A DNA stretch of 64,000 nt, taken from Glaciimonas sp. CA11.2 (GTDB lineage Bacteria > Pseudomonadota > Gammaproteobacteria > Burkholderiales > Burkholderiaceae_D). Below, piece by piece: positions 42,386 to 53,336 of the stretch. Position 1 is the first letter of the stretch. Every line of letters begins with the position of its first letter. The position numbers and the translations under genes were made by a program. Where the stretch lies: NCBI RefSeq assembly GCF_034314045.1, contig NZ_JAVIWL010000001.1, positions 806,001-870,000 on the forward strand, written 5' to 3'. A model generated the notes under the pieces. It saw only the letters and a list, made by a program, of their open reading frames with translations. It was not told where the DNA came from and searched no databases.

Positions 42386-44704
42386 TTAAGGCTTACGTAC
42401 CGAAATCGCATCCACCACGCACAATGCCGTCATATTGACGATGCGACGTACTGTCGCCGATGGCGTCAAAATGTGAACCGGCTTAGCGCAACCCAACAGA
42501 ATCGGACCGACTGCAACGCCATTACCTGAAGTTGTTTTGAGCAGATTATAGGCAATATTGGCAGCGTCGATATTCGGCATCACAACCAGGTTGGCATCTG
42601 CTGTCAGCGGTGAATCATGCATCACTTTTCGGAGCTGGCCGGCGTTCAATGCTGTATCGCCGTGCATTTCACCGTCGATCTCCAAGTCTGGCGCACGCTC
42701 GCGGACGATCGCTAACGTCTTGCGCATTTTCTGTGCAGACAGGCTATTGCTGGTGCCGAAGTTGGAGTGCGACAGCAATGCAACATGCGGCTTGATACCG
42801 AAACGTTGCATTTCTTCTGCAGCCAAAATAGTAATTTCCGCCAACTCTTCAGCGGTAGGATTTTCGTTGACGTGCGTATCGACCAATACCAATTGGCGAT
42901 TCGACAGAATCAACGCGTTCATCGCTGCATAAACGTTGACGCCTTCACGACGGCCCAACACCATGTTGATGTAGGTCAAGTGTAAATCATGCGTTCCATA
43001 CGTGCCGCAAATCATGCCATCTGCATGGCCTTTATGAATCGCCATTGATCCGATCAACGTGTGACGACGACGCATTTCAAGTTTGGCATATTGCTCAGTG
43101 ACGCCCTGGCGCTTGGTCATTGCCAGGAATGTCTGCCAGTAATCGCGATAGCGGTTGTCAAACTCTGGATTAATGACCTCAAAATCGACATCGACTTTCA
43201 GGCGCAAGCCGAAGCGTTCAATACGCTGTTGCAATACTGCCGGGCGACCAATGAGAATCGGTTTTGCCAGATTTTCATCCACAACAATTTGGACTGCACG
43301 CAAAACGCGCTCTTCTTCGCCTTCTGCGAAGACAATCCGTTTTTCCCCCGCCGGTGCTTTCTTGGCGATCTGGAAAAGTGGACGCATGAAAGTGCCGCTG
43401 TGATAGACGAACTGCTGCAAACGCTCAATATAGGCTTCCATATCCTGAATCGGACGTGCAGCCACTCCGGACGCTTCAGCAGCTCTTGCTACCGCGGGTG
43501 CAATCTTGATCATCAGACGCGGATCGAAAGGCTTCGGAATAATATATTCCGGACCGAACGACATATTGGCGATGCCATAGGTAGCGGCAACGACGTCGGA
43601 CTGCTCAGCCTGCGCTAGTTCCGCGATCGCATGGACCACCGCGATTTCCATCTCGCGGGTGATCGTGGTGGCACCACAATCCAGCGCGCCACGGAAAATG
43701 TAGGGGAAGCACAAGACGTTGTTAACCTGATTCGGATAGTCCGAACGGCCGGTTGCCATGATCACGTCATCACGCACTTCTTTGACGTCTTCCGGCAAAA
43801 TTTCAGGATTCGGATTTGCCAAAGCCAAGACTATTGGACGCGGTCCCATGACCTTTACCATGTCTTGCTTTAGCACGCCACCGGCAGACAAGCCGAGGAA
43901 TATATCGGCACCGGGCATTAAATCTGCCAACTTGCGTGCTTCTGTTTTGCGGGCAAAGCGCAGTTTGTCCGGGTCCATCAGCTCAACACGGCCTTCGTAG
44001 ACCACACCAGCTAAATCGGTGACAAAGATATTTTCAATCGGGAATCCAAGATCAACGATCAGGTCGAGACAGGCCAGCGCCGCAGCGCCCGCGCCGGATA
44101 CGACCAGCTTGCAGTTTTTTATATCTTTACCGACCACTTTAAGGCCGTTCAAAATAGCCGCACCGACGATAATCGCGGTACCGTGCTGGTCGTCATGGAA
44201 GACTGGAATCTTCATACGATCGCGCAATTTACGTTCAATTTCAAAGCATTCTGGCGCTTTGATGTCTTCGAGGTTAATACCGCCGAAAGTTGGTTCTAAT
44301 GATGCAATGATGTCGCACAGTTTGTCCGGGTCGGTTTCGTTGACTTCGATGTCGAAGACATCAATGCCTGCAAATTTTTTGAACAGAACGCCCTTGCCTT
44401 CCATTACCGGCTTGGAAGCCAGCGGACCGATATTGCCAAGGCCCAGCACGGCTGTCCCGTTAGTGATCACTGCAACCAGATTGCCACGCGCCGTGTAACG
44501 GAAAGCATTAGCGGGGTCGGCGACGATTTCTTCACATGCCGCAGCAACACCCGGAGAATACGCCAGCGCCAGATCGCGCTGGGTGGTTAATGATTTAGTC
44601 GCAGTAACACTAATTTTGCCAGGAGTTGGAAACTCGTGATATTCGAGTGCAGCCTGACGCAACTGCTGGCGAAGTTCTTCTTTTTTGTCGATCATCGAAT
44701 CCAT
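42386..44704 (-). CDS. maeB: NADP-dependent malic enzyme with phosphotransacetylase-like domain
   Basis: A 772-residue cytosolic enzyme that oxidatively decarboxylates malate to pyruvate with NADP reduction. The malic enzyme part (1 to about 430) includes [33 protein letters not shown] in part, and [10 protein letters not shown]. The C-terminal part (about 435-772) is the phosphotransacetylase-like domain of MaeB, without known acetyltransferase activity in this fusion, probably regulatory by acetyl-CoA. Length is standard. It is a single gene with its own terminator. An expected housekeeping gene in Burkholderiales. Confidence 0.96.
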   Translation of the reverse strand: MDSMIDKKEELRQQLRQAALEYHEFPTPGKISVTATKSLTTQRDLALAYSPGVAAACEEIVADPANAFRYTARGNLVAVITNGTAVLGLGNIGPLASKPVMEGKGVLFKKFAGIDVFDIEVNETDPDKLCDIIASLEPTFGGINLEDIKAPECFEIERKLRDRMKIPVFHDDQHGTAIIVGAAILNGLKVVGKDIKNCKLVVSGAGAAALACLDLIVDLGFPIENIFVTDLAGVVYEGRVELMDPDKLRFARKTEARKLADLMPGADIFLGLSAGGVLKQDMVKVMGPRPIVLALANPNPEILPEDVKEVRDDVIMATGRSDYPNQVNNVLCFPYIFRGALDCGATTITREMEIAVVHAIAELAQAEQSDVVAATYGIANMSFGPEYIIPKPFDPRLMIKIAPAVARAAEASGVAARPIQDMEAYIERLQQFVYHSGTFMRPLFQIAKKAPAGEKRIVFAEGEEERVLRAVQIVVDENLAKPILIGRPAVLQQRIERFGLRLKVDVDFEVINPEFDNRYRDYWQTFLAMTKRQGVTEQYAKLEMRRRHTLIGSMAIHKGHADGMICGTYGTHDLHLTYINMVLGRREGVNVYAAMNALILSNRQLVLVDTHVNENPTAEELAEITILAAEEMQRFGIKPHVALLSHSNFGTSNSLSAQKMRKTLAIVRERAPDLEIDGEMHGDTALNAGQLRKVMHDSPLTADANLVVMPNIDAANIAYNLLKTTSGNGVAVGPILLGCAKPVHILTPSATVRRIVNMTALCVVDAISVRKP

Positions 44705-45152
44705 ACGCTGCCGTCCCCAAAGTTCTAGTGTAAAGAAAGTAATTTTAGCAGACTGGGCGCTGTCACTTATGCGTATTTGTTATGAACAACTTGTACCAGA
44801 AGTACTTTCTGGGCGAGAATACCTTGGGCTATTTACCCAAATCGATGCAGCGCTACCATCAGTTGCCACTTAAGAAACAATACTATCCCGGAGCCAATCC
44901 GCTTCCGCTTCTGGTGAATGGAGCTTACTGATCAAGCCACTTTTTGACAGTTTTGGGGAATTTACATTATCAGGCAGTCAATTTTCATAAAAATAAATTA
45001 TTAAATTATTAAATTATTAATTTATTTCAAGGCATCCGTCTTTAATACGCATCTACACTTCGGCCAGATCAGTATCCACAATAATTAGTTTCTAGCCGCT
45101 GCAAGCAATCCGCATTATCATCACGGCCAATCGATCTCTTCAGAAACTCATC
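44705..45152. other. Non-coding gap between maeB and the rubredoxin reductase gene
   Basis: No gene supported in 448 bp. It must hold both divergent promoters. A very AT-rich tract with repeated TTAAATTAT lies at about 44993-45025. Confidence 0.4.
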
Positions 45153-46334
45153 ATGAATCCCATCATCATTATTGGCGCAGGCACTGCCGCTTACACTTTG
45201 GCCCGCGAATTGCGCAAATTGGACAAAGCCACTCCGCTGCTCATCCTCACCGGTGACGATGGCGGGTCTTATTCAAAACCAATGTTGTCAATTGCCTTTG
45301 CCCAAAAGAAATTAGCGGCGCAGTTGATCACACAGACTTCAGCGCAAATGGCCGAGCAACTGCAAGCCGACATCATGACCAGCGTTCAGGTAAATAACAT
45401 CGACCCCATGGCCAAGACACTGGATACCAGCGCAGGCTTGTTTGAATATGAAAAGTTGATATTGGCAGTGGGCGCGCAACCCATTCGACTCAATATTGAT
45501 GGAGACGCCAGCGACACCGTACTATCGGTCAATCACATCGGCGATTACGCGACATTCCGCGCCCAACTGCTACCGGATCAACGCGCATCTGCCCGCGTCG
45601 CGATACTTGGCGCTGGTCTAATCGGCTGCGAATTCGCCGATGATCTTGCCGCGCACGGCCACGCAGTGACGTTGATTGATCCGAACGCATTACCGTTAGC
45701 AGCCCTCGCCGCACCGGCACTGTCCCAAGGTCTGCAAAAAGCGCTCACATCCCGCGGCATCACACTGCATTTAAGCACCACCGCCAGTCGTATCGACCAT
45801 GCCGACGGCGCCCTACAAATAACGTTGGCAAATGGTGAAATTCTCAATGCAGATTTAGTATTATCTGCGGTCGGATTACGCCCAGACTTGCGCCTGGCAC
45901 AAGCCGCGCAATTAAAAACCGAACGTGGCATTCTGGTCGATACCCACGGTTGCACCAGCAACGCAGATATCTATGCGCTGGGCGACTGCGCCGAATATCT
46001 ATTGGACAAAGAAGGCCGCACCGGCCCACTACCTTACATCGCCCCAATAATGAGCGCCGCCCGCGCCATCGCCAAAACGCTCACAGGCGAGCACACACCA
46101 ATTGAGCTAAAAGAATCCCCGGTAATCGTCAAAACCCCAAGCTACCCGCTAGCACTCGTCCCACCACCACGCCACGCTATAGAAGGCGGCCGTTGGGAGA
46201 CAGAGCAAGACGGCGAAAGAACCATCTGCCGATTCATCGACGCCCAAGGTGTAATGGTCGGCTTCGGCGTAGCACCTCAAGAAATGAAAGTGCGACAAGC
46301 ATTATTAGCAGCGCTGGGAACCGTGATCGCGTAA
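45153..46334 (+). CDS. Rubredoxin-NAD(+) reductase-like flavoprotein
   Basis: A 393-residue FAD- and NADH-dependent reductase. The FAD site GAGTAAYTLARE is at residues 8-19, the second nucleotide site GAGLIGCEFADDL near 151-163, and ADIYALGDCAEY near 270-281. The wording, including SYSKPMLSIAFAQKK, matches RubB/AlkT-type rubredoxin reductases, which pass electrons to rubredoxin for alkane hydroxylases or oxidative stress. No rubredoxin gene lies in the window, so the partner is elsewhere. Confidence 0.9.
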   Translation: MNPIIIIGAGTAAYTLARELRKLDKATPLLILTGDDGGSYSKPMLSIAFAQKKLAAQLITQTSAQMAEQLQADIMTSVQVNNIDPMAKTLDTSAGLFEYEKLILAVGAQPIRLNIDGDASDTVLSVNHIGDYATFRAQLLPDQRASARVAILGAGLIGCEFADDLAAHGHAVTLIDPNALPLAALAAPALSQGLQKALTSRGITLHLSTTASRIDHADGALQITLANGEILNADLVLSAVGLRPDLRLAQAAQLKTERGILVDTHGCTSNADIYALGDCAEYLLDKEGRTGPLPYIAPIMSAARAIAKTLTGEHTPIELKESPVIVKTPSYPLALVPPPRHAIEGGRWETEQDGERTICRFIDAQGVMVGFGVAPQEMKVRQALLAALGTVIA

Positions 46335-46390
46335 CTCAAGGCAAGTTGTCGCTAATACGCCAAACACGTCAAAAGTGACACTCTGGGTTG

Positions 46391-46420
46391 CAGTTGCAGT
46401 TGCAGTTGAAGTTGAAGTTG
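46391..46420 (+). repeat. Hexanucleotide tandem repeat
   Basis: Three CAGTTG units followed by two AAGTTG units, just after the rubredoxin reductase gene. Non-coding as far as seen. Confidence 0.7.
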
Positions 46421-46421
46421 A

Positions 46422-46690
46422 GCTACCCCGTCATCGGCGCTGCCAAGTTTTTCGGGTGTTAGGCGGGAATTGTTGGAAAACATGTTTGAGCGTAGCGAGT
46501 TGGTCTTTCAACCCGACTGACAGTCGAAAAATTTGGGGACCCGCCTACGGCGGGCAGCGGCTCTGCGGTCGCCTTTTCTTTGGTTACTCTTCTTTTGGTG
46601 GGGGCGCCGAGCCGAGGCAAAAGAAAGTGACTAGCCTCCGGTCTACCACCGGCAAGCACCCACGGTGCACAGACCGCGTCATCTATCGAA
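46422..46690. repeat. Dispersed intergenic repeat common in Burkholderiales
   Basis: About 270 bp with several internal inverted stretches such as CCCGCCTACGGCGGGC (46540-46555). I recognise this sequence type (AAAAGGCGACC, GAAGAGTAACC, GGGGGCGCC on the minus strand) from intergenic regions of many beta- and some gamma-proteobacteria. It gives spurious short frames on both strands. The recognition is from memory, not from a search. Confidence 0.6.
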
Positions 46691-46749
46691 AGCCGAAATG
46701 GTGTTGATCACGGAGTTGCACCGAGAAATAAAAAACCTCAAATTAAACG

Positions 46750-48570
46750 CTACCCAATCGCCGCAATCAACTCCACAATCTCCGCCCCATAAGTCTCCAA
46801 CTTCTTCTCCCCCACGCCACTAACGCCCCGCAAATCATCCAACGATCCGGGCCGCGCCTTAGCGATCTCACGCATAGTCGCATCATGAAAAATCACATAC
46901 GCCGGAACGTTGTGTTTCCGCGCCGTCTCCACCCGCCACCAGCGCAATTTATCAAAAATCATCTGCTCATCGCTCGACAAATCTGACTCAACATAACCCT
47001 TCGGCTTGCTGCTGGCACGCTTCTGTTTGATCGGCTTTTGATACTCCCGCAACTGCACCTGAAGCGCTCCACGTAACACCGGCTTAGCCGCATCCGTCAA
47101 CTTCAACGCACTATAAGCCTCGTGATCAACGCTCACTAAACCCAGCGCAATCGATTGTCGCAAAATCGCCCGCCATTCCTGTTCGCTACGGTCACTTCCG
47201 ATACCGTATGTCGAAAGCTCGTCATGCCGCCATTGCTTGATCTTGTCGGAATCAATGCCGCGTAAGACATCCAACACATGCATTGCACCAAAGCGTTGGT
47301 CGACGCGATAAATAGTAGAAAGCAATTTCTGCACAACCACGGTCGCATCGAACGACACTGGCGGTGACATACAGGTATCGCAATTGCCGCAGCGCGTCGA
47401 CTCCTCACCGAAGTAATCCAGCAATCGTACGCGACGGCAAAACAGCGTTTCACAAAGGCCAAGCATCGCATCCAGCTTGACACCCTGAACGCGCTTAAAC
47501 GTTTCACCGGCCTCGGATTCATCGATCATGCGGCGCTGTTGCACCACGTCCTGCAAACCGTATGCCATCCAGGCATTGGCCGGGCCGCCATCACGTCCGG
47601 CGCGGCCGGTTTCCTGATAGTAACCCTCGATACTTTTAGGCAAATCGAGATGCGCGACAAAACGGACATCCGGCTTGTCAATTCCCATGCCGAAGGCAAT
47701 CGTCGCGACCATGACAATGCCCTCTTCACGCAAAAACCGCCCTTGGTTTTTGCTGCGTATCGAATATTCCATACCGGCGTGATAAGGCAGCGCAGATATA
47801 CCTTGCTGATTCAAAAATTCAGCTGTTTCTTCTACTTTTTTACGCGACAGGCAATAGACGATACCGGCATCACCTACATGCTCGGCCTGAATAAAGTCGA
47901 GCAACTGCTTACGACCATTCGCCTTTTCGACAATCTGGTAACGAATGTTTGGACGGTCAAATGATGAGACAAATTTTGCGCCGTCCTGCAATTGCAAACG
48001 CAGGGCGATTTCTTCGCGCGTCTGGTGATCGGCGGTCGCCGTGAGGGCGATGCGCGGCACATTGGGAAACCGCTCATGCAGTATCGACAGCTTGATATAT
48101 TCCGGTCGAAAATCATGGCCCCATTGAGAGACGCAATGCGCCTCGTCAATCGCAAACAACGCAATTTTGGAGGCTTCCAGCAAGTCGAGACAGCGTGGTG
48201 TCAGCAAGCGTTCGGGCGCTACATAGACCAGATCCAGATCACCGCTACGCACGCGGCGCTCGATTTGTGACGCTTCTTCATAGGTTTGGGTAGAGTTCAG
48301 AAATGCGGCTCGGACACCGACTTCAGCCAACGCATCAACCTGATCTTGCATCAATGCAATCAGAGGCGACACCACCACGCCGACGCCTTCACGCAGCATT
48401 GCAGGGATTTGATAGCACAACGACTTGCCGCCGCCGGTTGGCATTAATACCAGTGCGTCGCCACCAGCGGCTACGTGACCGACAATCTCTCCTTGCTGTC
48501 CACGAAACGACGGATAGCCGAAAATGGTTTGCAGAATATGTAGCGCTTGCGAATTATTTTGGTCAGGCAT
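46750..48570 (-). CDS. recQ: ATP-dependent DNA helicase RecQ
   Basis: A 606-residue 3'-5' helicase of recombination and replication-fork repair. Walker A is [13 protein letters not shown] near residues 45-57, and the Walker B variant is DEAHC near 140-144, with the RecQ-specific [13 protein letters not shown] after it. The zinc-binding cysteines are in the RQC domain (CGNCDTC) and an HRDC domain fills the C-terminal 75 residues ([17 protein letters not shown]). Length is normal. Single gene; the repeat block lies downstream. Confidence 0.97.
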   Translation of the reverse strand: MPDQNNSQALHILQTIFGYPSFRGQQGEIVGHVAAGGDALVLMPTGGGKSLCYQIPAMLREGVGVVVSPLIALMQDQVDALAEVGVRAAFLNSTQTYEEASQIERRVRSGDLDLVYVAPERLLTPRCLDLLEASKIALFAIDEAHCVSQWGHDFRPEYIKLSILHERFPNVPRIALTATADHQTREEIALRLQLQDGAKFVSSFDRPNIRYQIVEKANGRKQLLDFIQAEHVGDAGIVYCLSRKKVEETAEFLNQQGISALPYHAGMEYSIRSKNQGRFLREEGIVMVATIAFGMGIDKPDVRFVAHLDLPKSIEGYYQETGRAGRDGGPANAWMAYGLQDVVQQRRMIDESEAGETFKRVQGVKLDAMLGLCETLFCRRVRLLDYFGEESTRCGNCDTCMSPPVSFDATVVVQKLLSTIYRVDQRFGAMHVLDVLRGIDSDKIKQWRHDELSTYGIGSDRSEQEWRAILRQSIALGLVSVDHEAYSALKLTDAAKPVLRGALQVQLREYQKPIKQKRASSKPKGYVESDLSSDEQMIFDKLRWWRVETARKHNVPAYVIFHDATMREIAKARPGSLDDLRGVSGVGEKKLETYGAEIVELIAAIG

Positions 48571-48847
48571 TAATAGGGACTGAGTAGAACTTAACGAGGA
48601 ACAAGTTAGGCATCATGGTGCATGATTAAAGTCAAAATCAAAGACTAAACCAGCACCTGACACGGCGAGCGAGCAATGATCAACTGTTCCTCAAAAAAAA
48701 CCGGCGAACGGACTTTCCGCCCGCAGCCAAGGTCGTATTGAAGAACAATTAAAAACTAAATAAAAGCACATAAAAACAAATAGGGATTGCCGTACGATCA
48801 ATATCGAAAACACGACATGAGTTGGTACTGATCGTTTTTGGGGTTAC

Positions 48848-49732
48848 TTAATGAAGGAAGCCGTTCCCTACCGCCACCAGCAAAAATATGCCCAACGCTG
48901 CACGGTAAATAATAAACGGCCAGGTGGAGAATTTTTCGAGAAATTTCATCAAGCCCCAGATTGCGCAGAATGCCGAAATACTCGCTACCACCAAGCCGAA
49001 TAGCAGCAACAACCACGCATCCATCGGCATATGCGCATGGAACAAATGCCACAGTTCTTTAAAGCCAGCCAATGCAATTGCCGGCAAACCAAGCAGGAAC
49101 GAAAAGCGTGCCGCTTCTTCCCGTTTGAAGTTCAAAAATAACGCGGCTGTCAACGTAGAACCCGAGCGTGAAACACCGGGAATCAGCGCGCCAACTTGTG
49201 CTAATCCGACAATTACGGCATCCCGCATGCGCATTTCGCCGACTGTGCGACGATGCTTGGCAGTCAACTCGGCTAAGGCCAGCAAAACCGCCAGGCCAAT
49301 ACAGGCATAACCAATCACTGTCAGACTTCGCAACGGTGAATTACAGGCATTCAGCACCGGTGCCAACGCTAGTCCGACGATACCAATTGGTATGGTGGCA
49401 ACCAAAATGGCGATTCCCAGCCGCAATGACGGATTGCGATAGTCACGCTCGCGCAACGCGGTAATACTACCAACTGTGACCTGCCGCACATCGCGCCAGA
49501 AATAACTCACCACTGCCACCAGTGCGGCAAGTTGCATTGCCGCAGAAAAGGCTGAACCGGGATCGTGCCAACCCAATACAGCAGGGACAATCCGCATGTG
49601 CGCGGTAGATGAAATTGGCAATAATTCAGAGATCCCCTGAATGATGCCTAGAATACCAATTTGCAGGTAATCCAGCGAAGCGAAGCCGATATCCAAACCG
49701 GCGGAACATACATTTGCCACACTACTCTCCAT
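48848..49732 (-). CDS. Undecaprenyl-diphosphatase paralogue (UppP-like)
   Basis: A 294-residue integral membrane phosphatase that recycles undecaprenyl pyrophosphate for cell wall and glycan synthesis. The two catalytic motifs are present but diverged: QGISELLPISSTAHM (usual [15 protein letters not shown]) and PGVSRSGST. About eight membrane segments. The start at 49732 drops 19 residues unlike the family. It lies downstream of a second, more canonical uppP in the same direction, 145 bp away. The divergence suggests a specialised role or a lipid substrate other than the standard one. Confidence 0.88.
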   Translation of the reverse strand: MESSVANVCSAGLDIGFASLDYLQIGILGIIQGISELLPISSTAHMRIVPAVLGWHDPGSAFSAAMQLAALVAVVSYFWRDVRQVTVGSITALRERDYRNPSLRLGIAILVATIPIGIVGLALAPVLNACNSPLRSLTVIGYACIGLAVLLALAELTAKHRRTVGEMRMRDAVIVGLAQVGALIPGVSRSGSTLTAALFLNFKREEAARFSFLLGLPAIALAGFKELWHLFHAHMPMDAWLLLLFGLVVASISAFCAIWGLMKFLEKFSTWPFIIYRAALGIFLLVAVGNGFLH

Positions 49733-49877
49733 TCGCGTATTGACGCGTACCAGTTTATAAAAAATATTTCTGACAAAATTTACGCACAATTTTTAGCGAA
49801 AAATGAAGATTTCACTCGTGACTTGGTGTGGCTTAGTGCGACTCAATGTTACTGAATGCTATTAGTGCTTAGCAAAA

Positions 49878-50732
49878 TCAATGCTCCCAAGCCACCGCGC
49901 CTGTGAAACCAGTGATCAATATGATCAGACCGAAAACAATGCGATACCAGGCAAATAGCGTGAAGTCATGCGTAGCGATATAGCGTAATAACCAGCGCAC
50001 GCAAAAGAATGCCGAAATGAATGCTGCCACCGTACCGAGTGAAAATAGCGGTACATCAGCGGCACTCAGCAATGCACGATCTTTGTACAGTGAGTAAAAA
50101 GTGGCGGCGAACAGCGTCGGAATTGCCAGAAAAAATGAAAACTCTGTGGCTGCTTTGCGTGACAAGCCAAACATCATGCCGCCGATAATCGTCGCGCCAG
50201 AACGGCTAGTACCAGGAATAAGCGCAAAGGCTTGCGCAAAACCAATCTTCAATGCATCCAGCGCGGTCATGTCTTCAACGGTTTCAACGCGGCTAAGTTC
50301 TTGATTGTTTTGGGGATTTTTATTACGACGCTCGACCCATAAGATAATCAAACCACCCACCACGAGCGCAATCGCAACAGGAATAGGTGCAAACAATTTT
50401 TCTTTAATCATTTTGCTAAACAACAAGCCCATGATTGCGGCAGGTATAAAAGCAATAATCAGATTTCGGACTAATTTTTGCGCTTGAGGCTCGGTCGTCA
50501 ATCCGCGTAATACGGCAGCGATACGCACGCGGTATTCCCAGCAGACCGCAAAAATTGCACCGGCTTGAATCGCGATATCGAATACTTCAGCTTTACCACG
50601 ACCAATGTCAGCGGAAAAATTCAGCAAACTTCCAGCCAGAATTAAATGACCAGTCGAGGAAACAGGGAGAAATTCGGTCAATCCTTCGACCACACCCATG
50701 ATGATGACTTTTAGCGCGAGAAGAATATCCAT
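49878..50732 (-). CDS. uppP: Undecaprenyl-diphosphatase (BacA)
   Basis: A 284-residue membrane enzyme that dephosphorylates undecaprenyl pyrophosphate. The canonical motifs are [15 protein letters not shown] at residues 15-29 and [10 protein letters not shown] near 173-182. Eight membrane segments, with a charged loop [17 protein letters not shown] in the middle. Overproduction of this family gives bacitracin resistance. It is adjacent to a second, diverged paralogue downstream. Confidence 0.95.
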   Translation of the reverse strand: MDILLALKVIIMGVVEGLTEFLPVSSTGHLILAGSLLNFSADIGRGKAEVFDIAIQAGAIFAVCWEYRVRIAAVLRGLTTEPQAQKLVRNLIIAFIPAAIMGLLFSKMIKEKLFAPIPVAIALVVGGLIILWVERRNKNPQNNQELSRVETVEDMTALDALKIGFAQAFALIPGTSRSGATIIGGMMFGLSRKAATEFSFFLAIPTLFAATFYSLYKDRALLSAADVPLFSLGTVAAFISAFFCVRWLLRYIATHDFTLFAWYRIVFGLIILITGFTGAVAWEH

Positions 50733-50900
50733 GCCTAGTCTAAGTTATGTTGCATTATGTGGGAATCGAGGGGCAACTTCGAAGAGATGGCGACAAACCG
50801 GGCAGTGGGAACTGCGTAGCAATGACCATTCAACATAAACCGACCGGCATCAACGAGAGTATTTGAGCAGCTACGCAGTGGCCATCGCGTTGACCAACCC

Positions 50901-51452
50901 TCATTTTTGCGGCTCAAAGGTAACGACGAGGCGGTCCGCCTTTGTGACAATTTTGGTTGGTACAAACGTCACGCCAACATAGCGCAAATCTTCTGGCTTA
51001 AAGCTATACAGCGGAACACTCTGCATTAATTCCCGCGCCAGTAAACCACCTATTTGGGTTGCTTGCTCACTGTAAGCGCCATCAAGATTGGCAAGCGTAA
51101 TTTTATCCAGCTGTGGATCATTCAATATCACGGCGTTATGCGCCGCGTCCAAAGTGACCACGCCTGACATTGCCAGTTTTCCGCTCCAGGACTTACGCGC
51201 CAATGGCAGCGCCATAGTCACGTCCATATCGACATGCAAACGTCCCAGATCGGCATCCAGAGCCAACTGGGCGTTGCTGGCGGTTACGTCAATAAGTCCT
51301 AAATAGCGTTTCGTGAAAGGCAAGCGCTTATTCAATGATTGTTGCAAACTAATTAATGAAAAATCAACATCACGCGTGCCAATCAACATCGCGCATGAAC
51401 TCAATAAAAATACGCTAATAAGAGCGAATATCGCCATCCATCTTAATTTCAT
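50901..51452 (-). CDS. DUF1439 lipoprotein
   Basis: A 183-residue lipoprotein. The signal segment MAIFALISVFLLSSC ends in a lipobox with Cys20, so it is probably anchored to the outer membrane facing the periplasm. The mature part begins with the DUF1439 pattern VDFSLISLQQSLNKRLPF and continues in beta-strands, related to the YceB lipoproteins. The start at 51452 is supported by AAGGA 8 nt upstream. Function of the family is unknown. It stands 75 bp from the YkgJ-type gene in the same direction. Confidence 0.85.
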   Translation of the reverse strand: MKLRWMAIFALISVFLLSSCAMLIGTRDVDFSLISLQQSLNKRLPFTKRYLGLIDVTASNAQLALDADLGRLHVDMDVTMALPLARKSWSGKLAMSGVVTLDAAHNAVILNDPQLDKITLANLDGAYSEQATQIGGLLARELMQSVPLYSFKPEDLRYVGVTFVPTKIVTKADRLVVTFEPQK

Positions 51453-51527
51453 CACCATCCTTAATAGTGTGTTCAGAAGCTGTCGCTTTGCCCAAATGTG
51501 CGTATCCGAGGGCAAGAGACTGTATTT

Positions 51528-51881
51528 TCAGATGGTCGCCGCCGTCAATCGTTCAAGCTCATTGAGAAAAAGCATCGCGTGCACCTGCGAATCGCCGCAC
51601 ATTTCCACCGACGGCTGCAAACTTCCGCATACTGCGGGCCGCTCCGGCGCACCGAAAATCAGGCATTTATTTGTATCGTCGAGTTGAATGCACCGGACAC
51701 CAGCAGGTTTACCATTGGGCATGCCTGGAATCGTCGAGGAAATAGACGGCGCAGTACAGCAGGCACCACAGCCCAGACGGCAGGCCAAGGGCGCAACCTC
51801 TACTACTGTCACCGCTGCGAACAGCATCGGCGAGGAGGTTGATAGGGACGATGGTACTTTGGCATTTACTCCCTCAATCAT
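51528..51881 (-). CDS. YkgJ-family cysteine cluster protein
   Basis: A 117-residue protein with a putative zinc- or iron-sulfur-binding Cys cluster: CRLGCGACC near residues 34-42, later single cysteines in GVRCIQLD and [15 protein letters not shown], and a final EMC. This is the YkgJ/UPF0153 pattern. The first 30 residues are poorly supported and the true start may be further in; no clear ribosome binding site was found. Function is unknown. Confidence 0.78.
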   Translation of the reverse strand: MIEGVNAKVPSSLSTSSPMLFAAVTVVEVAPLACRLGCGACCTAPSISSTIPGMPNGKPAGVRCIQLDDTNKCLIFGAPERPAVCGSLQPSVEMCGDSQVHAMLFLNELERLTAATI

Positions 51882-52133
51882 TTACGCAGTCGCTCACTAC
51901 ATCAAAGCCGCATTTTAACCGTAAATGGTCATTATTAGCCTTATATGGCTAATCTCCTGACGCTATAGACTTGGCACAAAGTGAATATTCGGATTAAAAA
52001 TTCTGGCCAAAGTCGGTCGCACCTTGCAAAGGTGACGATATACGGCAAGAAGGCGCAAAAATAACCCGTACAGTAGGTTTTTAAGGTCGTCCTTGATAGA
52101 ATAACGTCTTTATCCCGTTATTGACCCTTCGCC

Positions 52134-52799
52134 ATGAATATCGAACAAGCACGTTTCAATATGATCGAACAGCAAATCCGTCCCTGGAATGTGCTGGAGC
52201 TGGACATTCTCGACCTGTTGACGGTCGTGCGGCGCGAAGAATTCGTACAAGCGGCATATAAAAGCCTGGCTTTCAGCGATACTGAAATTCCTTTGCCGGG
52301 CGATAGCGGGGAATGCATGCTGTCACCGAAGGTCGAAGCGCGCCTGCTTCAGGAAGCTGCCGTCAAAAAACACGAGAGCGTTTTGGAAATCGGTACTGGA
52401 TCAGGCTACATGGCGGCATTGCTGGCCCATAAAGCACGCCATGTTGTCACTGTAGAAATAGATGCGGAGCTGAAAGCTTTCGCCGAAAAGAATTTGAGTG
52501 CCTATGGCGTGCGTAACGTCGAGGTAGTAGAAGGGAACGGCGCGCAGGGATGGCTCGAAGGCAAAGAGACAACTTACGACGTCATCGTGATTTCAGGTTC
52601 CCTGCCGTCGCTACCGGTCGCTTTTCTTGAGCAACTAAAGGTTGCCGGTCGCATCATCGCGATCATTGGTGAAGCGCCAGTAATGACTGCGCAGGTGATT
52701 ACCCGTATTTCAGACACCGCTTACGATACCCGCAATTTGTTTGAGACAAATGTTCGGTCTCTACGCGATGCAGCACCGCACTCTCATTTTAAATTCTGA
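52134..52799 (+). CDS. pcm: Protein-L-isoaspartate O-methyltransferase-like protein
   Basis: A 221-residue SAM-dependent methyltransferase that would methylate isoaspartyl residues of damaged proteins. The SAM motif is VLEIGTGSGYMAALLA near residues 82-97, followed by VEIDAEL and DVIVISGSLP. It begins a plus-strand set with a rhodanese and a TolC gene, an arrangement seen in other beta-proteobacteria. The C-terminal part is shorter than in E. coli Pcm-type enzymes elsewhere, so activity on isoaspartate is likely but not certain. Confidence 0.88.
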   Translation: MNIEQARFNMIEQQIRPWNVLELDILDLLTVVRREEFVQAAYKSLAFSDTEIPLPGDSGECMLSPKVEARLLQEAAVKKHESVLEIGTGSGYMAALLAHKARHVVTVEIDAELKAFAEKNLSAYGVRNVEVVEGNGAQGWLEGKETTYDVIVISGSLPSLPVAFLEQLKVAGRIIAIIGEAPVMTAQVITRISDTAYDTRNLFETNVRSLRDAAPHSHFKF

Positions 52800-52935
52800 T
52801 TTTTACAGTGTGATCCTCAGTTAAATTAACTTCAATTAAATTAATTGAGATTTTGATTTCAAACCCTCATTTCAGCTTCTGACTTTCCATCCCGATGTTA
52901 AGTTCTGACCCAGCAAACTCACCGACGAGCATACG

Positions 52936-53259
52936 ATGCAACATCTTACCGCCCCTGAATTAGCTGCCTGGATCGCCGATCCGGACCGTCCAACGCCTTT
53001 GTTACTAGATGTTCGTGAACCGTGGGAATATGAGACTTGTCATATTGCCGATTCACAATTAATGCCAATGCAAACCATTCCAGCTCGCCTCAATGAACTG
53101 GAAGAAGATCAGCAGGTCGTTTGTATTTGCCATCATGGCGCGCGCAGTATGTCCGTAGCGGCATTTTTGGAGCGCAATCACTTCACCAATGTCATTAACC
53201 TAACGGGCGGGATGCATGCATGGGCGCAACAGGTCGACAGCACTATGCCGGTCTATTGA
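52936..53259 (+). CDS. Single-domain rhodanese
   Basis: A 107-residue sulfurtransferase. The active-site loop CHHGARS holds the catalytic cysteine near residue 58, DVREPWEYE is near 26-34, and NLTGGMHAW is near the C-terminus. Similar to GlpE/PspE-type rhodaneses without signal peptide, so cytosolic. It lies between pcm and tolC, 136 bp after pcm and 77 bp before the chosen tolC start. Confidence 0.92.
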   Translation: MQHLTAPELAAWIADPDRPTPLLLDVREPWEYETCHIADSQLMPMQTIPARLNELEEDQQVVCICHHGARSMSVAAFLERNHFTNVINLTGGMHAWAQQVDSTMPVY

Positions 53260-53336
53260 AAGCGCGCAATCTTTTTGCATCAGCGGCCCCGCTTGCCTCA
53301 GGCGCACTCCGGCTACCGAAATCGAAAGCAAAGTTG

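Noticed and set aside
46375..46707. Plus-strand frame of 110 codons after the rubredoxin reductase gene
   Set aside because: It lies in the hexamer and dispersed repeats, a known source of spurious small proteins.
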